Shown piece after piece: positions 27,577 to 36,460 of a DNA stretch of 64,000 nt. How positions within the stretch are numbered: the stretch's first letter is position 1; every line of letters starts with the position of its first letter. The stretch comes from G963556115 sp963666605. GTDB taxonomy: Bacteria; Planctomycetota; SZUA-567. Under the pieces are notes generated by a model. The model saw only the letters and a list, made by a program, of their open reading frames with translations, was not told the origin of the DNA and did not search any database. The position numbers were made by a program, and so were the translations under genes. The stretch is from the NCBI GenBank assembly GCA_965140405.1, contig OZ223208.1:124001-188000 (forward strand). The letters are read 5' to 3'.

Positions 27577-28155
27577 CTAGTAATTCTCGCCCAATATTTC
27601 AAAGTGAGCAATTGGATGTGCACAAGCAGGACAGACACTTGGCGCACTCAAATCTTCATGAATGTATCCACAGTTTAGACAACGCCACACAACCGGCTCC
27701 GCTCTTTTAAAGACAATACCATTCTTAACATTCTCAGCAAGATCAAGATATCTTTTTTCATGTTGCTTCTCAGCAACAGCAATAGCAGAGAATGCATCTG
27801 CAATTACCTTAAAACCTTCTTCTTCAGCAACAGTAGCAAAGCTAGGATACATCTCTTCCCATTCATAATGCTCTCCAGCTGCAGAAGCTCTAAGGTTTGT
27901 TTCAGCATCTGCTATAGTACCAAATGGAAAAGCCGCATCTGCAACAATCTGCGATTCGCCACCAGTCATAAACTTGAATAATCTCTTAGCATGTTCACGC
28001 TCTTGATTTGCTGTTTCTTCGAATATCTCTGATATCTGTCTAAAACCTTCTTTTTTTGCCGCAGCAGCAAAATAAGTATACCTATTTCTCGCTTGAGATT
28101 CTCCTGCAAAAGCAGTCATAAGATTTACAGCAGTCTTGCTTCCTATTAATTCCAT
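27577..28155 (-). CDS. rbr: Rubrerythrin
   Basis: Diiron peroxidase of 192 residues. The four-helix ferritin-like domain carries the metal-binding EANQEREH-type segments (ETANQEREHAKRLF and AVAEKQHEKRYL). The C-terminal rubredoxin-like domain has WRCLNCGY and VCPACAHP. It uses electrons from rubredoxin-like donors to reduce peroxide. A GGAGG ribosome binding site lies 6 bases before the ATG. A promoter and an inverted repeat lie upstream, suggesting controlled expression together with desulfoferrodoxin. Confidence 0.96.
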   Translation of the reverse strand: MELIGSKTAVNLMTAFAGESQARNRYTYFAAAAKKEGFRQISEIFEETANQEREHAKRLFKFMTGGESQIVADAAFPFGTIADAETNLRASAAGEHYEWEEMYPSFATVAEEEGFKVIADAFSAIAVAEKQHEKRYLDLAENVKNGIVFKRAEPVVWRCLNCGYIHEDLSAPSVCPACAHPIAHFEILGENY

Positions 28156-28194
28156 AACACACCTCCATCAAATTGTTAATACGGATTTAAAATG

Positions 28195-28215
28195 ATATAC
28201 TAGAAAATAGTATAT
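28195..28215. promoter_or_regulatory. Inverted repeat, candidate operator of the rbr-dfx unit
   Basis: Perfect inverted repeat ATATACTA-5-TAGTATAT centred 50 bases upstream of the rubrerythrin ATG, just downstream of the predicted transcription start. The position suits a repressor such as a PerR/Fur-type protein, but the repeat does not match the published PerR box closely. Confidence 0.45.
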
Positions 28216-28229
28216 GCATTTATCCACTG

Positions 28230-28259
28230 ATTATACCACAGTTCGAAAAATCCAGCCAA
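28230..28259 (-). promoter_or_regulatory. Sigma-70-type promoter of rbr-dfx
   Basis: Minus strand TTGGCT (28259-28254), 18-base spacer and TATAAT (28235-28230). It lies in the 372-base gap 28156-28527 between dxr and rbr. The remainder of that gap shows no gene or convincing structure. Confidence 0.6.
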
Positions 28260-28527
28260 CAAAAAAACCTTCTACTAGTAATAATTTATGCCACTTACAT
28301 AGTTTAAAAAATACTCCAAAGACTCACCACTTTTACATACTATTTTGAGACTATAAAGTTTTTGTAATAATACTCTACATAACCGACTAAGCGTATTTTT
28401 AATTTCACGAGGTATAACTTTGACTGGTGTATTTGACCGTAATATCTTGAGGTATATAGTTAAGGCTTAGATATGAAGCTTTTATTATGCAATATGATTT
28501 ATAATAATACTGAGGATGAATAACCTC

Positions 28528-29688
28528 TTATTCTACGAAATCTCTAGCATAAGAGTGAGCTTCCCCTTCTGCCTGTAAGATATTATCCAGCGTTACTGGA
28601 ATATTTGTATTGATTTTCGTAAGCACATACTCAGTACACTTTGATATCTGCATAAAAGACATTTTATTATTTAAAAACAATCTCACAGCCTCTTCATTTG
28701 CAGCAGAGTATACCGCCGGAGCCAACTTCCCAGCTCTCCCTACACCATAGGCTATTTCAAGCATTGGGAATAACTTGTTATCAGGTTTTTTAAAACTTAG
28801 ACTCCCAATATCAGTAAAAGAGACCCTTTTTGAGGGATACTCAAGGCGGGCAGGATACGCAAGAGCATAGAGTACAGGTAGTGACATATTTGGCATTGCC
28901 ATCTGCGCCATAATACTACCATCACAATACTCAACCATTGCATGAATTACAGATTCACGATGTATCAGAACCTCGATATTGTCATAATCCACCCCGAATA
29001 GCCAATGTGCTTCTATAACCTCTAACCCCTTATTTGCCAAAGTCGCACAGTCTATCGTTATCTTCTTGCCCATACTCCATGTCGGGTGTTTAAGAGCTTG
29101 TTCAGGGGTCGCTACTTCGAGTTTACTTCTAGTATAATCTCTAAAAGCTCCACCCGAAGCAGTAATCAATACTTTATCTATCTCGTGATACCGACCAGCC
29201 TCCAAGCACTGTAAAATCCCGCTATGCTCAGAATCAACCGGTATTATCTTTACATTGTGTTCTTTTGCCATTCTAATCAATAGATCACCAGCCGCAACAA
29301 GCGATTCTTTATTAGCTAGGGCAATATCCATCCCCTCTTCAACAGCAGTAATTGTTGGAAGCAACCCATCCGATCCAACAATAGCGCTAACACAGATATC
29401 CGCGCTACAAACTCTAATAAGCTCAAGAATACCATCTTGACCAGCAAATAGCTGGCAATTATTATCAATAGCGTTTTTCAGCGCTTCAAACTTGCATTCT
29501 TGAGCAACAGCAGCATATTTGACATCAAATTCATTTACTATTAGTCCAAGCTTGCTCGCATTACTCCCTGCCACCACTCCGACAAGCTCAAACTTGGAGG
29601 CATATGCCCTAAGTACATCTATAGTACTATCACCTATAGAGCCAGTAGCACCAACCAATAACACTCGTTTCTTTTCGATATCACTCAT
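28528..29688 (-). CDS. dxr: 1-deoxy-D-xylulose 5-phosphate reductoisomerase
   Basis: Converts DXP to methylerythritol phosphate with NADPH, committing carbon to isoprenoids by the non-mevalonate path. About 386 residues. The NADPH loop is VGATGSIGDSTIDVLR; LANKESLVAAG, PVDSEHSGI (metal Asp and Glu) and ITASGGAFRDY are typical. The frame extends 4 codons further to a GTG at 29700, but the ATG at 29688 has an AGGTG ribosome binding site at proper spacing. RseP commonly follows dxr in other bacteria; here it lies 7 kb away on the opposite strand. Confidence 0.96.
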   Translation of the reverse strand: MSDIEKKRVLLVGATGSIGDSTIDVLRAYASKFELVGVVAGSNASKLGLIVNEFDVKYAAVAQECKFEALKNAIDNNCQLFAGQDGILELIRVCSADICVSAIVGSDGLLPTITAVEEGMDIALANKESLVAAGDLLIRMAKEHNVKIIPVDSEHSGILQCLEAGRYHEIDKVLITASGGAFRDYTRSKLEVATPEQALKHPTWSMGKKITIDCATLANKGLEVIEAHWLFGVDYDNIEVLIHRESVIHAMVEYCDGSIMAQMAMPNMSLPVLYALAYPARLEYPSKRVSFTDIGSLSFKKPDNKLFPMLEIAYGVGRAGKLAPAVYSAANEEAVRLFLNNKMSFMQISKCTEYVLTKINTNIPVTLDNILQAEGEAHSYARDFVE

Positions 29689-29923
29689 TGCCGAAAACAC
29701 CTATAATAAAAACATACCCCATCACTACCGTAAATTCCACAAATTGATCTTTGCCACAAATGCCCTAGTTATTATACCCTAGCCTCTAATATGATCAACT
29801 ATAATTGAATATTATTCCAATAAATCCAAAGAATAATTCATCAATATTTCTAACATATTATTCTTGAGTTATTTACATCAATACCTATAATATACCTCAA
29901 GACAAAGTCTCTTCTCTTTTTAC

Positions 29924-29951
29924 TTGCGCAGAAGAGTATTTTCGATAAAAT
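29924..29951 (+). promoter_or_regulatory. Candidate promoter upstream of secG
   Basis: TTGCGC, 16-base spacer, TAAAAT. It lies about 145 bases before the secG start and about 50 bases before a terminator hairpin, so secG may have an attenuated leader. It sits in the 394-base divergent gap 29701-30094 between dxr and secG; I see no gene in that gap. Confidence 0.4.
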
Positions 29952-29999
29952 ATTAAAAGCTTCTGAATTATGGTTATGAAAATCTCAGGGGTTTTTATG

Positions 30000-30032
30000 C
30001 TCTTCCTTTAGTATTAAAGGCAGAGGTTTTTT
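30000..30032 (+). terminator. Terminator-like hairpin in the secG leader
   Basis: Stem CTCT-CCTTT / AAAGG-AGAG with one internal mismatch and a six-base loop, followed by GTTTTTT. It lies 62 bases upstream of secG and downstream of a promoter candidate, the arrangement of an attenuator or of a short independent transcript. Confidence 0.55.
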
Positions 30033-30094
30033 ATTTTATTAAGATTATTTCAAACATTTATAATAAATATTGATAATTTCAGGAGGAAGTACAC

Positions 30095-30946
30095 GTGGGC
30101 TATGTTCTCGGTTTTATATTCTTTATTCTCGCATTCTTAGTTATTTCTATTATTTTACTACAAGAGGGTAAAGGCGGCGGTCTCGCAGGTATGGGTGGAG
30201 CAGCAACAGATAGTGTAATGGGCGCAAAAAACCCTCTACGCAGATGGACTGTTTACCTATTTGTTCTATTTGTAATAGTTATGCTTGGCACAAATTACTA
30301 CATAACCAGCCAGAATGAAGCTAGCATTGATGGTGGTTTGACAGTAGACAAAGAGACTCTAAAGAAGGCTACAGAGCCAAAAGCTGAAGAAGCTGCCAAA
30401 GTAGAGACTACAAGTGTCTTAAGTGACGTTAAAGAGGCAGAAAAAGAGACCAAGGAAGCGATCAAAGCAGCTGAAGCAAAGCTTGCGGAAGAAAAGATTG
30501 CAGCGGAAAAGGCTTTAAAAGAAGCTGAAGATGCGAAAAAAGCTGAAGAAACTGCCAAAAAGGAAGCTGAAGCGCTAAAAGCAAAAGCTGACGCTGAAAT
30601 TAAAGCTAAAGAAGAAGCCGCAGCAGCAAAAATTGCTGCTGATAAAAAAGCTGAAGAAGAAAAAATTGCTGCAGAAAAACTAAAAGCTCAAGAGGCTGAA
30701 GCCAAAATTAAAGCAGACATCGCAGCTACAGAAGCCAAAGCAAAAGCCAACGAAGAAGCTGAACGCCAAAGAGTTGCTGCAGAAGATGCAAAGCTAGCCC
30801 AAGAAGCAAAAGACGCAGCTGCTAAGATTGAAGCAGCAGCAAAGGCTGCAGCCGACAAAGTAGAGGACGTTGCTAAAGACGCAGCTAATACAGCAGTAGA
30901 CACCAAAGATGCAGCTGCTAAAGAACTTGATAAGCTAACAAAGTAG
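30095..30946 (+). CDS. secG: Preprotein translocase subunit SecG with long Ala/Lys/Glu-rich extension
   Basis: Residues 1-75 are a normal SecG: helix 1 (about 2-22), the conserved LLQEGKGGGLAGMGG loop and ALTD-like AATDSVMGAKNP, then helix 2 (about 48-67). SecG supports SecYE/SecA protein export. The remaining about 205 residues are a low-complexity Ala/Lys/Glu helix rich in AEEKIAAEK-like units, resembling TolA-type coiled coils; SecG normally ends soon after helix 2. Given SecG topology, the tail should be periplasmic. The start is GTG, fixed by AGGAGG nine bases upstream. It leads a long co-directional gene run. Confidence 0.9.
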   Translation: MGYVLGFIFFILAFLVISIILLQEGKGGGLAGMGGAATDSVMGAKNPLRRWTVYLFVLFVIVMLGTNYYITSQNEASIDGGLTVDKETLKKATEPKAEEAAKVETTSVLSDVKEAEKETKEAIKAAEAKLAEEKIAAEKALKEAEDAKKAEETAKKEAEALKAKADAEIKAKEEAAAAKIAADKKAEEEKIAAEKLKAQEAEAKIKADIAATEAKAKANEEAERQRVAAEDAKLAQEAKDAAAKIEAAAKAAADKVEDVAKDAANTAVDTKDAAAKELDKLTK

Positions 30947-30974
30947 TAGAATAAACAAAATCAAGGTTTCATAA

Positions 30975-32198
30975 ATGAGTGATGAGAAAGAACCAAAAAA
31001 GGTAAATCCATTCGTAGAAGTAAAGGTCAAGTGCCCAGCCTGCGATACGGTTTCACCGCAGTTCTATGTAAAGAGCAAACTCTATCAACCTGTAGAGATT
31101 GAAAAGGATCATCACGTAGTCAGTTATAATTGGAACATTGAAGATTTTTCAGAGATTAGACCAGAAAATTTCTTTGTATGGCACTGCCCACATTGCCACT
31201 TTGCTGACGAGAATGAGGTTTTTCGCGGCAAGATTGACAGACTCTGGAAGGGTAAGCTTGAGCTAATGAAGGACAAGCTTATCACCGCATCTAAAGATCC
31301 AAACAGTTTCTTGGTTAGAATTGGTAAAGAGATCGACTATACCGAGGTGCCTGTCTCAAACGAGACCGCAATTCTTACACACATCCTAGCATGCTATATG
31401 CAAGAAGGATTCCTCTCTCCGAATAACAGAATGGCAGGAAAGATGGCGAAGTTTTACCTTCGCCTTGCATGGCTATACAGAGAGCGCGAGACTATCATCA
31501 CAAAGGACATTTCAAATACTCCTGACGGGCACATGTCATTAGAAGATTTTTTAAAACATTTGAAGCAATACTGGGAAGACATCCCACTTACTGAAGACGA
31601 AGCAATGCGTAAGGCACTGGTTCAATATTCAGCCATGCTCGACATTGCAGGTAAGGAAGACAATACTAAAAAAGAGATTACTCTTATGTTCCTTCTTCTA
31701 AACCTGAACAGACGTATAAAGGAACTTGACACGGCTTTTTCTTATGTCCGCAGTATCTTCTCTACAGCTATGAAGACTCGCCAAGCTACCAAGAATACCC
31801 TTGATAAAGGTGCTCAAAGCGGCAAACTTACTACTATACAGATTGAGCAGATGAAAGGAACTATTACTTGGCTTAGCAATGTCATTGAAGAAGCTTCAAG
31901 TGAAGGTGATGCTATAAATGAAGAAATTTTTTGGGAAGAGTATGAAAAAGCTAGAGAGCTAGCTCTTGCAACATCACCAATGCTACCTAAGAATGTAATA
32001 GATGTACTACATGAAGCAAATCTTCATGAGATCACCTGCCGCAAAGTAGCAACACTCTGCAAACCACCTAAAGGGATGAAGGTGGTATCATATATCCCTA
32101 CCCTAGAAGAACTAAAAGCAAAAACCGATACAGCCCAAGCAGAACAAACAAAGAAAGAAGATAAAACGGACGAAGAGACTACAGAACAGGAGACGTAG
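30975..32198 (+). CDS. DUF2225 family protein
   Basis: Soluble protein of 407 residues. Two CxxC pairs near the N-terminus (CPACDTVSP, HCPHCHFADE) indicate a zinc-ribbon-like site, matching the DUF2225 family, whose function is unknown. The middle is helical with many Glu and Lys, possibly TPR-like, and the last 35 residues are acidic and disordered (KKEDKTDEETTEQE). It starts 28 bases after secG and is followed by a terminator, so secG and this gene may form one unit. Confidence 0.8.
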   Translation: MSDEKEPKKVNPFVEVKVKCPACDTVSPQFYVKSKLYQPVEIEKDHHVVSYNWNIEDFSEIRPENFFVWHCPHCHFADENEVFRGKIDRLWKGKLELMKDKLITASKDPNSFLVRIGKEIDYTEVPVSNETAILTHILACYMQEGFLSPNNRMAGKMAKFYLRLAWLYRERETIITKDISNTPDGHMSLEDFLKHLKQYWEDIPLTEDEAMRKALVQYSAMLDIAGKEDNTKKEITLMFLLLNLNRRIKELDTAFSYVRSIFSTAMKTRQATKNTLDKGAQSGKLTTIQIEQMKGTITWLSNVIEEASSEGDAINEEIFWEEYEKARELALATSPMLPKNVIDVLHEANLHEITCRKVATLCKPPKGMKVVSYIPTLEELKAKTDTAQAEQTKKEDKTDEETTEQET

Positions 32199-32238
32199 AT
32201 AATATTTAATTTATCCTTATATTATTAACTAACTTGTT

Positions 32239-32270
32239 CGAGATTTTTAGAGGTTCTAAAAATCTCGTTT
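32239..32270 (+). terminator. Intrinsic terminator after the DUF2225 gene
   Basis: A 13-base-pair perfect stem (32239-32251 with 32255-32267), 3-base loop and short T run. It separates the secG unit from the yicC-gmk unit. Confidence 0.75.
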
Positions 32271-32319
32271 GTATAAATAATAGTGTAACATTTTAATTAT
32301 AAACCAACCAAAGCAAGGA

Positions 32320-33213
32320 ATGACCGTGTTTGATAAACCCGTATACAGTATGACAGGATTTGGCTCTAGCTCCCTTACCGTCTCAACAACTACAATTCTT
32401 TTTGAAATTAAATCTGTAAACAACAGAGGACTCAAGGTAAATATCAGGAGTCGCCCCTCTATTGGAAGTTATGAAAAGATACTTAGAGATATGATCAGTG
32501 ATAAGATCAGCCGTGGCTCTGTTGATATCAATATTTCACTTACCAGAGAGGTTGCTCTTGAAACCTCCCTTGAGATGGAGACCACCGCTCGCAATACTAT
32601 CAATGCTATACATAATATTGCAGAAAAGATTGGTATCGCCAAAGATCTTACAGCCAAAGACATCTTTATGATTCCAGGTATATTTGACACCAAGAGTCAT
32701 GATGCTGTAGATGAAAGTGAGTGGGCTGGGGTAGTAAAATGCGCAGAAGAAGCTATTGCTGAACTAATGGAGATGCGTAACACTGAAGGTGAAGCGACAG
32801 CGAATAAACTCTTGGAGCTTGTGATCCCTGTAGAAACCTTTAGAGCTGCTGCTCTTAAAATTGCACCAGACGTTGTAAGCAGACAGATGGAAAAGTTAAA
32901 AACTCGCCTCAGTGAGCTCGACACGATACGTCCATGCGACGAGCAGTCACTCGAAAGAGAAGTAGCTTTCTTTGCTGACAAAGTTGATATAAACGAGGAA
33001 ATGGACAGACTTGAATCACATCTTTCGCAGTACCGCTCTACTATTAGTAATGGTGGTGAGATAGGCAAACGTTTAGACTTCCTTACCCAAGAGATTCTCA
33101 GAGAGATCAATACCACCGCTAGTAAGGCCAACGACAAACAGATCACAACCTTTGCAGTAGATGCAAAGATGGCAGTAGAGAAGATCAAAGAACAAGCTGC
33201 TAATATGGAATAA
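32320..33213 (+). CDS. yicC: YicC family endoribonuclease
   Basis: The 297-residue protein carries the family's SMTGFGSSS opening, the EIKSVNNRGLKVNIR segment and the C-terminal GKRLDFLTQEILREINTTASKAND block that defines YicC. Family members are endoribonucleases affecting RNA decay. The AAGGA ribosome binding segment directly abuts ATG 32320; GTG at 32326 is six bases away and may be the true start. Gmk follows after one small gene, the usual bacterial neighbourhood. Confidence 0.93.
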   Translation: MTVFDKPVYSMTGFGSSSLTVSTTTILFEIKSVNNRGLKVNIRSRPSIGSYEKILRDMISDKISRGSVDINISLTREVALETSLEMETTARNTINAIHNIAEKIGIAKDLTAKDIFMIPGIFDTKSHDAVDESEWAGVVKCAEEAIAELMEMRNTEGEATANKLLELVIPVETFRAAALKIAPDVVSRQMEKLKTRLSELDTIRPCDEQSLEREVAFFADKVDINEEMDRLESHLSQYRSTISNGGEIGKRLDFLTQEILREINTTASKANDKQITTFAVDAKMAVEKIKEQAANME

Positions 33214-33218
33214 TTGTT

Positions 33219-33452
33219 ATGATACTGGTATCGATACTACTCTCACTACTATTTATTCCAGCGGCTGTTTTATGGTATTTTTGTTTTTTGATGTCGCTAA
33301 TATTCATATTTCATAGCGGTGTAAAAGAGGGTGCATTGGTCCCAAGTCTTTTAAAGAAGACCTCCGAATTGTACAGAATCTTCTTTTTATTTTTACTTGG
33401 AGGCATATTCTGCACGGTTATTCCTATACTCTGGTTCTACTATTTATACTAA
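33219..33452 (+). CDS. Small two-helix membrane protein
   Basis: A 77-residue hydrophobic protein with helices at about 3-30 and 52-76, separated by a short basic loop (SGVKEGALVPSLLKKTSE). It lies 5 bases after yicC and 12 bases before gmk, so translation is almost certainly coupled. The position is where other bacteria keep small genes such as rpoZ, but it is not similar to omega. Family not recognised. Confidence 0.7.
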   Translation: MILVSILLSLLFIPAAVLWYFCFLMSLIFIFHSGVKEGALVPSLLKKTSELYRIFFLFLLGGIFCTVIPILWFYYLY

Positions 33453-33464
33453 AGGATTAATACT

Positions 33465-34094
33465 ATGCCAAAAAAAGGTGTAATCGCTGTAATCTCTGGA
33501 CCTGCTGGTAGTGGCAAAAGCACTATTGCAGACAACCTGATTAATCAGTCAAAAAATATTAGCCGCGCAATCACAGCGACAACAAGAGAACCGCGTAAAG
33601 GCGAGGTAGACGGCATAGACTACCTATTCATGAGTAAGGAAGAATTCAGTAACGACCTAGATGCTGGTAAGTTTATCGAGTATAATGAGTTCAATAGCAA
33701 CTTCTATGGCACCCCTCGCAAGATTCTTGAAGACCAAGTTGCTAAAGGTAAGACCGTCTTACTTGTAATAGATGTAAACGGTGCCGCCGCTATAAAGAAA
33801 GAATTTCCAACTGCGGTATCAATATTCATACTACCACCTACTGAAGAAGTATTGAAAGAGCGACTTAGTAGTAGAGGTACAGAGGATGAAAAAGCGATCA
33901 AAGCAAGGTTAGCTATCGCTAAATACGAGATAAAGAAGATCTCAGACTATGACTATCTTGTAATCAATGATGATATCAAGGACGCAGTTGCAGATACTGC
34001 TTCTATTTTAGATATTGCCAGCAAGCATCTACTTCTAGGAGGAGAGCTTGCTATGTGGAAAGAGGGAAAATATGCCAATTGGCATAAGCTATAA
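33465..34094 (+). CDS. gmk: Guanylate kinase
   Basis: Phosphorylates GMP to GDP. The 209 residues hold the P-loop SGPAGSGKSTIADNL (about 11-25), ATTREPRKGEVDGIDYLF for GMP binding, FIEYNEFNSNFYGTP and the lid VLKERLSSRGTE. AAGGA before the ATG supports this start. Part of the yicC-gmk unit. Confidence 0.97.
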   Translation: MPKKGVIAVISGPAGSGKSTIADNLINQSKNISRAITATTREPRKGEVDGIDYLFMSKEEFSNDLDAGKFIEYNEFNSNFYGTPRKILEDQVAKGKTVLLVIDVNGAAAIKKEFPTAVSIFILPPTEEVLKERLSSRGTEDEKAIKARLAIAKYEIKKISDYDYLVINDDIKDAVADTASILDIASKHLLLGGELAMWKEGKYANWHKL

Positions 34095-34185
34095 TATATT
34101 GCTCTAATTCTGACTATTAGGGTACATTTAATTTCGCAATAATATGTTTTATTGAAGAAACACGAGAAAGGACGGAGTATTTGTT

Positions 34186-35520
34186 ATGATAGTTATGAAG
34201 TTTGGTGGGACAAGTGTTGGCACAGCGGAGAGTATTCGTGAGACATGTAGAATAATAACCGAGCGCAAAGATCGAAAACCACTAGTAGTAGTTTCAGCGC
34301 ACAACAGCCCTACCTGCCGTATGACAGATACAATAGTTCATTCAGGTAGTGAAGCACTAGCTGGGAATGCCAACCCACAACCGGTTATTGATCTACAACA
34401 TCAGATATGTCTGGATTTAGGCCTACCAACTGATCTTGTAGACGACCTCCTAAAGCGCTACTCTGAACTCCTCATAGGTATCAAGATGATTGGCGAACTT
34501 TCAGTCCGTACTTATGATCTACTTATGAGCTTTGGTGAAAGAATGTCACATATTATAATAGCTGAAGTTATCAACCGAGAATTCGATGCAGAAGCAGTTG
34601 CAATATCAGCGATGGATCTCGGTCTGGTTACTGACGCACATTACGGAAGTGCTATGCCTGATGAATCATGCTACCCAACGATCAAGAAGAACGTGGATGC
34701 CGTAGGTGATAAGATTATCATCACTACCGGCTTTATGGGTCTGAGTCCTGAGGGGCATATTGCTACCCTTGGAAGGGGTGGTTCTGACTTCTCGGCTACA
34801 ATTTTTGGCGCAGCTGTTGGAGCCGAAGAGGTAGAGATCTGGACAGATGTTGACGGCGTAATGACAGCAGATCCAAAAGTTGCTGCAAAAGCAGAGAGCA
34901 TTCCAGAGCTATCATTTCTAGAGGCCTCAGAACTATCATGGTACGGAGCAAAGGTTTTACATCCATCCACCATGATACCTGCAAAGAAGCATAACATACC
35001 AGTACGAGTTTTAAATACTCACAAAGCTTCTGCTCCTGGTACGCTGATCGTCTCAGCCCTCACCAAGACCAACAAAGTTGCCAAGAGTATAGCCCACCAC
35101 AAGCATATCAAGATGGTCACAATTACATCATCAAGAATGCTTGGTACTTATGGTTTTATGGCAAAGGTATTTGAAGTATTTGCTGAAAACAAGATTGACG
35201 TGCACATGATAGCGACTTCTGAGATATCTATCAGTTTGAGCACACCAGCTGACGTCGATCTCACTATTGTTGAAGAACAACTGTCAAAATATGGTGAGGT
35301 TAATGTTGAAGATAACAAAGCGATAGTCTGTATTGTTGGAGAAAATATGTCTGGTACACCAGGTGTAGCAGCAAAGGTTACAACTGCACTCGCAAATGAA
35401 GGTATAAACATCAGTATGATTTCGCAGGGAGCAAATGAAATAAATATTGCTCTTCTTATAAATGCTGATGACACTACTGCTGCTGTTGCAGCACTTCACA
35501 GAGTAATTTTTGAATCATAA
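34186..35520 (+). CDS. lysC: Aspartate kinase
   Basis: First step to Lys, Thr and Met: phosphorylates aspartate. The 444 residues start with the KFGGTSVGTAESIR kinase motif; GFMGLSPEGHIATLGRGGSD and EIWTDVDGVMTADP are catalytic and ATP-binding. The C-terminal about 150 residues are two ACT domains (MVTITSSRMLGTYGFMAKVF; IVGENMSGTPGVAAKV), so feedback control by lysine or threonine is expected. GGACGGAG lies before the ATG. Confidence 0.96.
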   Translation: MIVMKFGGTSVGTAESIRETCRIITERKDRKPLVVVSAHNSPTCRMTDTIVHSGSEALAGNANPQPVIDLQHQICLDLGLPTDLVDDLLKRYSELLIGIKMIGELSVRTYDLLMSFGERMSHIIIAEVINREFDAEAVAISAMDLGLVTDAHYGSAMPDESCYPTIKKNVDAVGDKIIITTGFMGLSPEGHIATLGRGGSDFSATIFGAAVGAEEVEIWTDVDGVMTADPKVAAKAESIPELSFLEASELSWYGAKVLHPSTMIPAKKHNIPVRVLNTHKASAPGTLIVSALTKTNKVAKSIAHHKHIKMVTITSSRMLGTYGFMAKVFEVFAENKIDVHMIATSEISISLSTPADVDLTIVEEQLSKYGEVNVEDNKAIVCIVGENMSGTPGVAAKVTTALANEGINISMISQGANEINIALLINADDTTAAVAALHRVIFES

Positions 35521-35555
35521 ATTGTTGCAGCAAGGCAGATAGGGAGAAAAGAGAT

Positions 35556-36302
35556 ATGTATACAGCAATAATATCAGATATACATAGCAATCTTGAAGCT
35601 CTTACAGTAGTATTAGAAGATATTAAAGCCTCCAAGGCAGATAGAATTATCTGTCTTGGAGACTGTATCGGCTACGGTCCCAACCCTAGAGAATGTCTAA
35701 AACTACTCCGGAATAACTGTGACATTATTCTTATGGGAAATCACGAACAAGCCATTTTACAAGGGCCTGCAAACTTCACCCCTCTAGCAGCAAAAGCACT
35801 CGACTGGACAGCCTCACGCCTCAATTCACCAGACATCCTTGAATATTTTTCAAACCTTCCTGATCATTATATTGAAGGAAGAGTATGCTACGTACATGGT
35901 AGCATAAAAGATCCTATAAATGAATACGTACGGGAAGCAGACAGCCCATGGATGTTCTACCAGCTAGTAAACACATTACGTAAAGACTTTGTAAATATAG
36001 ACCACTGCTTTGTTGGCCATAACCACAGAGCCTTTCTTGGCACCGAGCTAGGATACATATTCCCACATGACGACGGCGAACACTACCGCATGGATTTCAA
36101 TCTTACCAATCAAAAGGCTTATATATCAATAGGTTCTGTAGGACAGCCTAGAGATGGAGACAATAGAGCATCTTGGGTGCTCTTTGACGGAGAAAGCGTT
36201 GAATATCACCGCTTAGACTATGATTGGAAACAGACAGCAGCAAAGATTTACAATACTACCCTTCCAAACTTTCTTGCAGAACGCTTGGAATATGGCGACT
36301 AG
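35556..36302 (+). CDS. Calcineurin-like metallophosphoesterase
   Basis: A 248-residue dinuclear metal phosphoesterase of the YfcE/ApaH-like kind. Metal motifs in order: ISDIHSN, LGDCIGYGPNP, MGNHEQAI, VHGS and VGHNHRAF. The GDCIGYGPNP form is typical of a widespread family with uncertain substrate (phosphodiesterase or diadenosine-type). GGGAG before the ATG supports the start. Confidence 0.9.
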   Translation: MYTAIISDIHSNLEALTVVLEDIKASKADRIICLGDCIGYGPNPRECLKLLRNNCDIILMGNHEQAILQGPANFTPLAAKALDWTASRLNSPDILEYFSNLPDHYIEGRVCYVHGSIKDPINEYVREADSPWMFYQLVNTLRKDFVNIDHCFVGHNHRAFLGTELGYIFPHDDGEHYRMDFNLTNQKAYISIGSVGQPRDGDNRASWVLFDGESVEYHRLDYDWKQTAAKIYNTTLPNFLAERLEYGD

Positions 36303-36460
36303 TATAGAAAACAAGCCCCCAACCATTAAATCATATACCCATAACACCTTCATTTGTTATACTAATTATCATTGATATAGCATCGATAATAGTTATAATA
36401 TTATTCATATCACGTTAGTGTGAAATAACTTATTAATAATAATAATGGAGTAATAATAAA

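Noticed and set aside
32697..33188. 163-residue minus-strand frame inside yicC
   Set aside because: Serine- and isoleucine-rich shadow of yicC with no family resemblance or ribosome binding site.
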